Assembly (NCBI GenBank): GCA_910577935.1
Contig: CAJTOT010000040.1
Location: 1-29,877, forward strand
DNA length: 29,877 nt
Direction of reading: 5' to 3'
Source: an uncultured Hungatella sp.
GTDB taxonomy: Bacteria > Bacillota > Clostridia > Lachnospirales > Lachnospiraceae
The notes below the pieces were generated by a model. It was not told the origin of the DNA. It ran no database searches and was given only the letters and a program-made list of their open reading frames with translations. This document shows, one piece after another, positions 1 to 7,455 of the stretch. Numbering within the stretch: position 1 is the first letter of the stretch; each line of letters opens with the position of its first letter. The position numbers and the translations under genes were made by a program.

Positions 1-92
1 TATAGGATAGCATATTTTGTTGAAGTTTTCTAAATTAACTAGCACAACAGGTTAATTTACAAATCGGTAAAGACTTCCGGTCACTCCTGGGT

Positions 93-98
93 TATAAT
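93..98 (+). promoter_or_regulatory. Possible -10 element upstream of the response-regulator remnant
   Basis: TATAAT at 93-98 lies about 45 bases before the likely start codon at 144. No good -35 lies 16-18 bases upstream (only AAGACT near 70-75), so the assignment is weak. A TTTACA at 56-61 is too far away to pair with it. Nothing else is recognisable in bases 1-137. Confidence 0.3.
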
Positions 99-143
99 AA
101 TCTGATACTTTCTGTAAAAAGAGGCAAAGGAAGGCTTTTGTTG

Positions 144-630
144 ATGAAATACCGAATACTGGTTATAGAAGATGATATGGATATTTCCGATTTACTCTGT
201 ATGAACCTGGAGGCAGCAGGCTATGAGACTGTGGCTGTATATGACGGAAATGAGGCTGCGGACTACATCGGCGCAGAAGCGGACTGTGACCTGGCGCTGC
301 TGGATCTGATGCTGCCGGGAAGGGACGGATTTTCTCTCATTTGATATGAAAGGCCATAAAGTCTATGAGGATGCAAAGGAAGTCAGGCTAAAGCCTATGG
401 AATTTCGACTTCTGGCCGTGTTTCTGCAGAACCGGAATATAATGCTTCCCCGGAATCGGCTGCTGGACCTGGTATGGGGAGAGGATTTTCTGGGAGAATC
501 CCGGACCGTGGATGTCCATGTGGCAAAGCTGCGTAAGAAGCTGAAGTCCTGCCGAGCCATCGTTACAGTGCCGAGGGGAGGGTATCTGTTTGAAAATGAC
601 GCGGTTTTAGGAGAGCACAGAAAAGGATGA
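144..630 (+). pseudogene. OmpR-family response regulator with internal deletion and frameshift
   Basis: The first part encodes a receiver start with the acidic pair in VIEDD and the phosphoacceptor Asp in LALLDLMLPGRDGF, then stops at 342-344. The second part, in another frame from about 343, encodes a complete winged-helix DNA-binding domain (LKPMEFRLL, SRTVDVHVAKLRKKL, VPRGGYLF). An intact regulator has about 225 residues; here roughly 65 residues are missing, namely the second half of the receiver with its conserved Ser/Thr and Lys, plus the linker. The ATG at 144 is preferred over TTG at 138 because AAAGGAAGG ends nine bases before it. The final TGA overlaps the kinase ATG (ATGA), so this was the kinase's cognate regulator. 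No phospho-controlled regulator can be made from this copy, although a free DNA-binding fragment could in principle start at ATG 346. Confidence 0.85.
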
Positions 631-2072
631 AGATACGAACAAAAATTACCGGTCTGGCAGCGGCAGTTTTGTTGGGCGCATGCGCGGCCTGCGGGACATT
701 TGCCGTCAATCAATACATGAATGTCAGCATAGAGAAGCTGGCAGCTGTGGAGATGGAGAAGCTGGAGCTTGCGGAGCGGGTATTTTCCCAGATAGGAACC
801 AGGGAGGATTTTGATAAAATGGGAGAACTGGCCCGTGATGCCTATCTGAAATATCAGTTTGAACAATGTTATCAGGAAGGATACGCATTGCTGAAGGGGA
901 AAGTCTGTATAAAAAATATGACGGATTATGAGATATTGGCTCCGGAGGCCCTTCAGGATACCTATGCGGTTCAGAAACTGGGGGAGAAGTATCTCCTGAT
1001 TATGAAGAGAGAACTTCCCTATCCCAGGGATTTCGGTGTGATGTCGGTGAAGGATATTACATCTACCTGGGAGGAGGGGAGAGAACAGGTTTGGGGTTAT
1101 ATTTGTGTTTTCACCTTTGTGTTTGCGGTTTCCATGGTCATTGTGGCGGCTGTGACCCGTCATATCCTGAGGGCGCTGGAAGAGCTGCAGGCACAGGCGG
1201 AGAGAATCCAGGGAGGAGATTTTAACAGCAAGGTGACATTGACGGCAAGAGATGAATTAAAAGAACTTTCCGATAGTTTAAACCGCATGTCCGATCAGAT
1301 TCGCCAGCAGATCGAGGATCTGGAACTGCTTTTAGGGGCTATGGCCCACGAGATGAAAACGCCGTTAACGAGTATTATGGGGTATGCAGATTCTCTTCTC
1401 CATGTGCGGCTGAGTGACCGGCAGAGGGAACAGTCCTTGGAGGCTATATATCGGTCGGCGGGGCGGCTCAATGAGATGTCCGGAAAACTGATGCAGCTTA
1501 TTGGGCTCTATGAAAATCAGGAAATAGAGAGCAGGCAGGTGGACCTTGTCCAGGTGCTGGAAAGCATCCGTGAAGAAAACAGAGAAAAACTAAAGGAGGA
1601 GACTATTTCATTTCATATAGTCCAAAAAGATGGCTCAAAAATACAGGGAACAAGTACCATGATGGTTGAGGGGGACAGGCTGCTTTTGACGAGCCTTTTT
1701 GGCAATCTGATCTCCAACAGCATAAAAGCGCTGGACGGATTTGGAGAGATTCGGGTGGCGCTGGATTCCCAGACCCGCATAGTCTGTGTGGAAGACAGCG
1801 GAAGGGGGATACCCGTGGAGGATCTTCCCCATGTGACGAAGGCTTTTTATATGGTAGACAGATCGAGAAGCCGCAGACAGCAGGGAGCAGGTCTTGGTCT
1901 GGCGCTGGCTGAGCGGATTGTCAGAGCCCATGGCGGGGCAATGGAGATAGAAAGCTGCCTGGGAAAAGGGACGAAAGTAATCGTCAAATTTCCAAAAAAA
2001 TCTGAGGATACTGAGGTTTTTACAAATTTATTACAAGATGGTAATGACTTGGGGAGACCATATCTGTTATGA
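627..2072 (+). CDS. Membrane sensor histidine kinase
   Basis: This 481-residue kinase is complete. A first membrane segment spans about residues 8-30, an extracytoplasmic sensor region covers about 31-153, and a second membrane segment lies at about 155-178. A HAMP linker follows, then the dimerisation/phosphorylation helix with His241 in AMAHEMKTPLTS, and an ATPase domain with N box (NLISNSIKAL), G1 box (VEDSGRGIP) and G2 box (GAGLGLALAERIV). It should autophosphorylate His241 and pass the phosphate to a response regulator. Its ATG overlaps the stop of the upstream regulator remnant by four bases, which indicates an old operon with translational coupling. Because that regulator has lost half its receiver, this kinase is now an orphan unless it signals to another regulator. 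The ligand is unknown. Confidence 0.9.
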   Translation: MKIRTKITGLAAAVLLGACAACGTFAVNQYMNVSIEKLAAVEMEKLELAERVFSQIGTREDFDKMGELARDAYLKYQFEQCYQEGYALLKGKVCIKNMTDYEILAPEALQDTYAVQKLGEKYLLIMKRELPYPRDFGVMSVKDITSTWEEGREQVWGYICVFTFVFAVSMVIVAAVTRHILRALEELQAQAERIQGGDFNSKVTLTARDELKELSDSLNRMSDQIRQQIEDLELLLGAMAHEMKTPLTSIMGYADSLLHVRLSDRQREQSLEAIYRSAGRLNEMSGKLMQLIGLYENQEIESRQVDLVQVLESIREENREKLKEETISFHIVQKDGSKIQGTSTMMVEGDRLLLTSLFGNLISNSIKALDGFGEIRVALDSQTRIVCVEDSGRGIPVEDLPHVTKAFYMVDRSRSRRQQGAGLGLALAERIVRAHGGAMEIESCLGKGTKVIVKFPKKSEDTEVFTNLLQDGNDLGRPYLL

Positions 2073-2126
2073 TGGCAGAACAATCAGATATAACCATCAG
2101 ATATGAATATTTTGGGAGGTTTAAAC

Positions 2127-3414
2127 ATGGGTAAAGGACAGGAAGGACGGGCAAAGCCATGGTCCAGGAGATGGGCAGCGGCGGCTATGGCAGCAGTGTT
2201 TGCCATGACAGGCTGTGTGCAGCAGACAGATGTACCGATTGTTTCGGAAAAAACCGAGGGAACACCGGATAACATCAGGGCAGACGCGGAAAGAGGAGAC
2301 CGGGCAAAACGGTTCAGGACAAAATGGCGCGGAACAAGACGGAGCCATGAAAGAGCAGGCCGGCACCATAAGGCAGCTGGCAGAAGTGCCTGAAATATAT
2401 GAAGCACATATTGAGGAAGAAAATATTACTATCACAGCTGATGTAACTATTGAAGTGCCGGAGACGGACAGGATTCCTCTGATGGATGTCAGGTCCTTGC
2501 CTTATACGGAGGAGGAGCTGGAAAAGCTCCAGGAAATTTTAAAGCAGGAGATTGGGGTCGGAGATTGGGTGGAGCAATCCGGAGACGATCCGCGGACATA
2601 CGAATCATCAGATGGCGTTTATATACTGAGCCTTGGAGCGGGAGATAGACAGAAGCCCCCTATGGTTTGGCTCATGTGTCCGGGAATATCCGACGGAACC
2701 GGCGGCGGCGATGACCCGGATGATCTGTCCGGCTTTTCCGTGACGGGAGACGACAGAAAACTGCTTCAGGCTGAACTGGAGGAAAAAGCAGAAATGCTGC
2801 TGGAAAAAATGGGGCTGGAAAATTTTTGCCTGGAAGATGCCCGATGGAGACGGCTTTCCGTCAGCGAACATAGTTCCTGGTCAATGTCGGAGCAGTGGGG
2901 GGTGCGGCTGTATTACCGCAGAAAGATCGGGGATATGGAGGTGGTCAATGACACAGGGGAATATTCTCTGCCGGGACTCCGGACGCAGTATGTGGAATTT
3001 TTATACAGAGAGGATAAAACACTTCTGGCAGTAAAAGATATCGGGAGGGAATCGGTGACAGATACGCGGGAATATGCCGGATTTCTGCTTCCGTTTTTGG
3101 CTGTCAGCCAGATATTTGAGCAGTGCATGAAATCATCTGTAACAGACGAAGATATGACAGAGATGGGGTCTCATACATATCTTGCTGTCACGGAGGTAAA
3201 ACTGGCGTATCGGCGGGAGTTTAAGGGGCAGGCAGGTTCACAGGATGGCGGCGGAAGGCTTGTTCCGGTATGGGCTTTTTACGGAATCACGGAAAAAGGG
3301 TATCAGGACCATGTGAGCAGGGAGGCAGCGATTTTCCCAATCGCGGCCGGACAGGGGAAAGAGACCTTGCTGCTTACCATTAACGCAGAGGATGGGACCA
3401 TCTATGGAAAGTAA
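2127..3414 (+). pseudogene. Secreted lipoprotein, frameshifted (DUF6034-like)
   Basis: The start at ATG 2127 follows GGGAGG at 2114-2119. It opens a lipoprotein signal peptide: basic N-terminus, a hydrophobic stretch AAAAMAAVFAMTGC and a lipobox Cys. That frame runs into unrelated sequence and stops near 2393. The body of the protein continues in the next frame from about 2280-2325 (ETGQNGSGQNGAEQ) to 3414, as a roughly 370-residue acidic protein without membrane segments. The body resembles the Clostridial DUF6034 family as I remember it (an early EVPETDRIP-like strand and regular beta-rich layout), but I cannot confirm this. One base too many between about 2248 and 2325 would explain the break; the A6 run near 2249 is one candidate site. 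It follows the kinase by 54 bases and was probably part of the same envelope-sensing operon. Confidence 0.7.
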
Positions 3415-3441
3415 ACCTGCAGGAGACAGGAGGGGCGTGAA

Positions 3442-4239
3442 GTGAGTATCTATATTATGACGGACATTCATGGACATTATGGCGCCATGAGGAAAATGCT
3501 TGAGAAAATCGGGTTTCAGGCAGAGGACCGGCTGGTTTGCGCAGGCGATTATATTGACCGGGGGACAGAAAGCTACGAGATGCTCAAGTGGCTGGAGGCT
3601 CCTGGAGAGAATGTGGTTTTGATTCGGGGCAACCATGACCAGGAGTTTGCGTATTATGTGGAACTGCTCAGGAGGATTTTTAAGGCCGGGAACCTGGATG
3701 TGGAGAAGAGGGCAGATCTTTTGACTGCGTACCATGGGGCCAGGCAGGTCAGTTCTTATTTTGACTACTACGGAACCGTGGGAGCTCTGATCAGGGAAAA
3801 AGAAGTGACCTTTTGCCAGCTGGCCCGGTGGGCGGCCTGTATCCGGAATATGCCGTATTTTCATGAGATCCAGATGCATGGGCGTCGGTGCATCATCGTC
3901 CACGCCGGTTATATCGAAAGGAAAAAATTTCAGCAGCTGCAGGCAATGGAAACCGAGTATACTTATGATTCTCCGGAGGAATTTTTCTTAAAGGCCAGGG
4001 ATGATGCCTATATGTACGGCGGGGTGGAGCATGGGATGATCCTGGCAGGGCATACGCCGACAACGGAGTGGGATGAGTTTCCTTTCAACCATGGAAAGGC
4101 ATACCGCATGTATGATGAGGAGACGGACTGTGTTTTTTATGATTTGGACTGCGGCTATGGGTTTAAAGAGGTCAGTCCGGAAGCCCGTCTGGCCTGTCTG
4201 CGGCTGGAGGACGAGAAGATATTTTATATCAGGGAATAA
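3442..4239 (+). CDS. Metallophosphoesterase, Ser/Thr phosphatase-like
   Basis: The 265-residue product has the dinuclear-metal phosphoesterase motif set in order: TDIHGHY near the N-terminus, GDYIDRG, RGNHDQE, a single HAGY, and LAGHTPT towards the C-terminus. This matches the PPP/ApaH/PrpE-like branch (cytosolic protein phosphatases or dinucleoside-polyphosphate hydrolases). There is no signal peptide or membrane segment. The start is a GTG at 3442 preceded by a strong AGGAGGGG at 3428-3435. It follows the lipoprotein pseudogene by 27 bases and may share its transcript. The substrate cannot be named from sequence; protein phosphate, nucleotide or RNA 5'-end substrates are all known in the family. 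Confidence 0.88.
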   Translation: MSIYIMTDIHGHYGAMRKMLEKIGFQAEDRLVCAGDYIDRGTESYEMLKWLEAPGENVVLIRGNHDQEFAYYVELLRRIFKAGNLDVEKRADLLTAYHGARQVSSYFDYYGTVGALIREKEVTFCQLARWAACIRNMPYFHEIQMHGRRCIIVHAGYIERKKFQQLQAMETEYTYDSPEEFFLKARDDAYMYGGVEHGMILAGHTPTTEWDEFPFNHGKAYRMYDEETDCVFYDLDCGYGFKEVSPEARLACLRLEDEKIFYIRE

Positions 4240-4262
4240 AACTTGTAAAAAATGACTCTCCC

Positions 4263-4281
4263 GCCGCAAATCGGTTGCGGC
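4263..4281. repeat. Short perfect inverted repeat between phosphoesterase and MBL genes
   Basis: The arms GCCGCAA (4263-4269) and TTGCGGC (4275-4281) are perfectly complementary around a five-base loop. No T-run follows, so an intrinsic terminator is doubtful. The right arm overlaps the likely -35 of the next promoter, so it could equally be an operator. Confidence 0.4.
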
Positions 4282-4304
4282 CCTTATGGCGGATATGTTA
4301 TACT
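4275..4304 (+). promoter_or_regulatory. Probable promoter for the MBL hydrolase and the unknown gene
   Basis: TTGCGG (4275-4280) and TATACT (4299-4304) are separated by 18 bases and lie about 75 bases before the ATG at 4380. The -10 is good and the -35 is partial. Confidence 0.45.
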
Positions 4305-4379
4305 GTCGGAAATACGAGATTGCCGGTCAAAGTTTATCGGCCGTCTGAACATTGAGAAGAAGAAAGCGAGGGAATAGCA

Positions 4380-5723
4380 ATGCTTGACATGATTATCCAC
4401 CGGGGCAGCAGCCAGATTGGCGGGTGCTGTACGGAGATCACCACAGGAGAAAGCCGCATTCTCCTGGATTTCGGGGCGAATCTTCCGGGAACCGATGAGG
4501 ATTCCGAGACGAAGGATTCGGAGATGTTCCAAAAGGTTTTCGGCCTTCGCCGGGACGGGGCGGTTCTGTTTACCCATTACCACGGCGACCATTACGGCCT
4601 GTTCAAAAAAATCCCCCGGGATATCCCAATGTACATCGGCCCCCTGGCCAAGGACATCCTGCGCATCCTTGTTTCCTATATTGACCGGGAGGCCCAGGAG
4701 AAGGGCCAGTCCCTGGTGGAGCGGATGAATACCTACCAGGCCGGGGAGTGGATGACCCCCGTTCCCGGCATCCGGGTACTCCCCCTCTATGTGGATCATT
4801 CCGCGCTGGATTCTTATATGTTCTGCATCCAGGTAGCCGGGAAGACCATCCTGTTTACCGGGGATTTTCGGGAACACGGCATCATCGGGCAATGGAGCCG
4901 TATGGAACGGGTATTGAAAAAGTACGTCCCCGGACCGGTGGATGTTTTAATCACCGAGGGGACGATGCTTGGCCGCGGGAGAGAGGCGGGGAATGCCTCC
5001 GTCAAGTCGGAGAAGGAGCTGGGTAAAAAGGCGGCGGAGCTTTTTCAAAAGCATAAATATAATTTTGTGCTGGTATCTTCTACGAATCTGGACAGCATTA
5101 TGGAGTTTTACCACAATACGCCGGCAGGCATGCATTTTGTCTGTGACCTGTATCAGGCCCAGGTTCTGATTACTGCCATGCGGGGCATGGAGGCAAGGGG
5201 AAATTTTCCGGAATACCAGCCGTCAGAGCTCCATCCTGTGGTGCGCGTGCTGGGAAAGGCGGACAGCAGGTGGGCTGTGCTTCGGGAAATCGGCGATACT
5301 ATGGAAAATCCCTTGTGGTTCCGCGCTGCCAGGGAAAAGGATCTGGCAAAAGACGGCTTTGTCCTGCTGGTGCGGAAAAATACCCACCCTGGGGAATATA
5401 CCAGCCTCTTTGAGACAATGCTGGACAAGTTCTATGACAGAGACGGGCAGATTATCTACTCCATGTGGAACGGATACCTGGAGGGAAAACGTGCCGACCG
5501 GAATTTGATCCGGTTCATAGGAGAACGCCCTTACGAGTCCCTGCATACCAGCGGACATGCCTATGTGGAAACCATCGCAAAGATGCTCAAGATAACTGAC
5601 CCGAAAATGATTATTCCCATACACACCGAGCATCCCGATGACTTTGCCTCCATCCCTGCGTTTGCTCCGTATCAGGACCGGGTACGAGTGCTTCGGGATG
5701 GAATCCGGCTGTCGTTGGAATGA
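4380..5723 (+). CDS. Metallo-beta-lactamase-fold hydrolase with beta-CASP-like features
   Basis: This 447-residue cytosolic protein opens with a SQIGGCCTEI strand and carries the zinc motif THYHGDHYG (His66, His68, Asp70, His71). It then has a further metal His in YVDHSALDSY and an Asp in LFTGDFREHG. The C-terminal part has LHTSGHA and PIHTEHPDDF, which resemble the beta-CASP motifs of RNase J and related RNA-processing nucleases. It is shorter than RNase J (about 555 residues) and I see no clear RNase J C-terminal domain. A nucleic-acid nuclease is the best guess, but other MBL hydrolases cannot be excluded. It starts at ATG 4380 behind GAGGGA. The next gene begins 18 bases after its stop, so the two are very likely co-transcribed. 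Several stretches (about 4560-4760) use C-rich codons more than the neighbours do. Confidence 0.82.
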   Translation: MLDMIIHRGSSQIGGCCTEITTGESRILLDFGANLPGTDEDSETKDSEMFQKVFGLRRDGAVLFTHYHGDHYGLFKKIPRDIPMYIGPLAKDILRILVSYIDREAQEKGQSLVERMNTYQAGEWMTPVPGIRVLPLYVDHSALDSYMFCIQVAGKTILFTGDFREHGIIGQWSRMERVLKKYVPGPVDVLITEGTMLGRGREAGNASVKSEKELGKKAAELFQKHKYNFVLVSSTNLDSIMEFYHNTPAGMHFVCDLYQAQVLITAMRGMEARGNFPEYQPSELHPVVRVLGKADSRWAVLREIGDTMENPLWFRAAREKDLAKDGFVLLVRKNTHPGEYTSLFETMLDKFYDRDGQIIYSMWNGYLEGKRADRNLIRFIGERPYESLHTSGHAYVETIAKMLKITDPKMIIPIHTEHPDDFASIPAFAPYQDRVRVLRDGIRLSLE

Positions 5724-5741
5724 CGGGAGAAGGGGAGAAGC

Positions 5742-7151
5742 ATGATTGCGGATTTTGAAATCATCGAATCCAGGTATTGCCTGAAGATTCCGGTTGCAGA
5801 GCTGGGAAAAGAGATAGAAATAACAATAAGAGAACTGGAAAAGGATTATGAATACCAGAAAAACGGGCTTATATGCGCAACAGTGGATTATGTGTACAAT
5901 GATACTCAATGGCAGTTTGGGGAAAGTGTTTCGCCGAAAGGGAAATGCCTTCTGGAACTTGTGGAGGAAATCTTGTACTGGACTGTCCGCCGCAACCCGG
6001 ACAATGAGGACTGCCTTGATGGGCTTCCGTCCACCTGCGGCTTTTTCTACCGGCATACCTTCCGGAAACTTCGCCCGTGGATCAGAGAGCATGCAAAGTT
6101 TTTTTTCGATATCCAGGTGAAGACAGAGGATGGCTCTGTGATTCGGGCAAAATACAGAAGCGACGGCTGGTGGGGGACCGCCGAGATCTACTGTGGGGAA
6201 GACCTCCTGGGCAGTCTGAGAATGGGCCGGGGAGACGGCGGGAAGGATTTTTCAGACGAGCTGGCAAGGATTGAGTCGTATTATCTTTCCAGACAGCGGA
6301 TTACAGAGAAGATGGAGATAGCGCTGAAGGACGGGCCGTGGCCCTGGGGAAAAGAAGAGGCGGCGGCGGACCAGAAGGTGCTGGCCGTATATTACCACGA
6401 TTACTGCTATGAAAGGCCGGATGGAACCGAGTCCTTCCGAAAAACCCGGTTTTGGTATTATATGGTGAAAGGCGAACGGCACAGCGGCGGCTGGCGTCTT
6501 TTGGGGCTGATCTGTCGGAGAACCTGGAAATGGGGAGAGATTTTTGTGGGAGAAATGGGGGAAGAACAGTTTTTGCCATATCTTCCTGACGAGGCCTTGA
6601 GGATGCCGGAGATATTCGGGCAGCGGCTGGAGGATGTGCTGCGGGAGAACGGGGAGCCGGGCTGGGAAGAACTGGTCCGGGGCCAGAATACGGAGGATAT
6701 ATGGAAAGCGACAAATTCCGTGAATCCGGAGTGGAGACGGGAAGCAAAGGAAAGGCTTGGGTATCTGGCCGGGGAGGGCCTGGACGGCAGGGCGGAGAGA
6801 TGGTTCGGGCAGGGCAGCCTGTCCGTCTGCATACAGAATACTGACAAGGTACAAGGCATTTTTCACTGTGAGAATATCCTGGATGTCCTGAAAGCGGCGG
6901 AACAGTGCGAGAAAGAATACGGGGTTTGTGTGTATTATGTGATGGCAATGCCCGTATTTTCCCACGTGCTGCTGACCATGCTCTGCGTGGGAGGCAATCA
7001 GGAAGAGTGGGAATATGAGCGGCAGGAATTGAAAAAACAACTTCCCACCGCCATTACCTGCTGTTTGGACGACAAGGAAGGGCAAAAAGGCTGGGAGACG
7101 GGAGCCGTCCGCGTCAAGATCGTGGACGGAGGGATGATCAGGGTGTCGTAG
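5742..7151 (+). CDS. Protein of unknown function, 469 residues
   Basis: I do not recognise this family. The start ATG 5742 follows GGGGAG at a good spacing. The protein is soluble, without signal peptide, membrane segment or coiled coil, and is unusually rich in Trp and Tyr (for example RSDGWWGTAEIY, FWYYMVKGERHSGGWRLLG, RTWKWGEIF). It appears to have at least three parts: an N-terminal domain of about 150 residues, a central aromatic-rich beta segment (about 150-290), and a C-terminal region (about 360-469) with an alternating strand/helix pattern. Scattered Cys residues do not form a clear metal motif. It lies 18 bases behind the MBL hydrolase and probably acts with it. Coding is supported by a long uninterrupted frame, the ribosome site and the neighbour spacing. 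Confidence 0.75.
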   Translation: MIADFEIIESRYCLKIPVAELGKEIEITIRELEKDYEYQKNGLICATVDYVYNDTQWQFGESVSPKGKCLLELVEEILYWTVRRNPDNEDCLDGLPSTCGFFYRHTFRKLRPWIREHAKFFFDIQVKTEDGSVIRAKYRSDGWWGTAEIYCGEDLLGSLRMGRGDGGKDFSDELARIESYYLSRQRITEKMEIALKDGPWPWGKEEAAADQKVLAVYYHDYCYERPDGTESFRKTRFWYYMVKGERHSGGWRLLGLICRRTWKWGEIFVGEMGEEQFLPYLPDEALRMPEIFGQRLEDVLRENGEPGWEELVRGQNTEDIWKATNSVNPEWRREAKERLGYLAGEGLDGRAERWFGQGSLSVCIQNTDKVQGIFHCENILDVLKAAEQCEKEYGVCVYYVMAMPVFSHVLLTMLCVGGNQEEWEYERQELKKQLPTAITCCLDDKEGQKGWETGAVRVKIVDGGMIRVS

Positions 7152-7233
7152 ACATTGTAACAGCTGCGCTGCGAAAACCGTGCAGGCTGGGGGCCTTGTC
7201 CATCTTTTTTAAGCGTAGCAGAAAAGAACTTCA

Positions 7234-7262
7234 TTGACAACAAGAAATCCCTGTACTATAAT
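7234..7262 (+). promoter_or_regulatory. Consensus sigma-A promoter of carAB
   Basis: A perfect TTGACA (7234-7239) and a perfect TATAAT (7257-7262) are separated by 17 bases. Transcription should start near 7269, which leaves a leader of about 187 bases before carA. Such a strong promoter fits a gene controlled after initiation. Confidence 0.9.
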
Positions 7263-7271
7263 ACAAAATCA

Positions 7272-7448
7272 ATGAGCAAAGGCGTTCACCCCTTTGAGGA
7301 ATCCATTCCTCGCCGGGCGGAACGCCTTTTCATTTTGCCATGTGCAGGAAATCAGGGAGATAATAGGCGCGGACAGCCATCTTCCCATAGAAGAACTGAA
7401 AAATCTTACAGGCAGCAGCCATTGCCGCAGCGCAAAAAGGAGGTATAG
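7272..7448 (+). CDS. Possible Arg-rich leader peptide upstream of carA (speculative)
   Basis: An ATG at 7272, only about three bases from the predicted transcription start, opens a 58-codon frame ending at TAG 7446-7448, seven bases before the carA ATG. Nine of 58 codons are Arg (including RR pairs at residues 14-15, 32-33 and 40-41), and the frame runs through the leader hairpin. Arginine is an end product fed by carbamoyl phosphate, so a peptide-based arginine sensor is conceivable. Against this, no Shine-Dalgarno precedes the ATG (it would be translated leaderless), and a frame of this length can occur by chance. Confidence 0.2.
   Translation: MSKGVHPFEESIPRRAERLFILPCAGNQGDNRRGQPSSHRRTEKSYRQQPLPQRKKEV
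7278..7335 (+). terminator. Leader hairpin of carAB, attenuator-like
   Basis: A 10-base perfect stem, AAAGGCGTTC (7278-7287) with GAACGCCTTT (7320-7329), encloses a second perfect stem GAGGAA/TTCCTC around TCCA, with a possible CCC/GGG pairing between them. TTTTCATTTT follows. This is the shape of an intrinsic terminator placed about 60 bases after the transcription start and 120 bases before carA, so it probably attenuates the operon. I found no T-box sequence, PyrR-type loop or known riboswitch core. Confidence 0.7.
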
Positions 7449-7455
7449 ACGGGAT

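Larger units (their letters stand above)
7152..7455 (+). other. 304-base intergenic region: carAB promoter and leader
   Basis: The first 80 bases (7152-7233) hold no clear gene. An imperfect stem near 7160-7191, followed about 15 bases later by a T6 run (7205-7210), might end transcription of the unknown gene, but the fit is poor. The rest contains a consensus promoter, a strong terminator-like hairpin, a 58-codon upstream frame and the carA ribosome site, each listed separately. Confidence 0.6.

Noticed and set aside
330..350. Programmed frameshift in the response regulator
   Set aside because: No slippery sequence is apparent, and a frameshift alone would not restore the missing half of the receiver.
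363..1163. Long open frame on the - strand (266 codons)
   Set aside because: Lies antisense to the regulator remnant and kinase, whose motifs are clear; the translation shows no domain and has no ribosome site.
5223..7085. Two long - strand frames (289 and 277 codons) opposite the MBL and unknown genes
   Set aside because: Low-complexity, His/Pro/Leu-rich shadow translations with no motif. The + strand frames have ribosome sites and operon spacing.
7294..7455. Longer carA starting at TTG 7294
   Set aside because: Adds 54 residues unlike any CarA and starts inside the leader hairpin; ATG 7456 has a consensus ribosome site.
7263..7455. T-box or PyrR attenuator in the carA leader
   Set aside because: I searched by eye for the AGGGTGGNACCGCG T-box core and for a PyrR-type conserved loop; neither is present.
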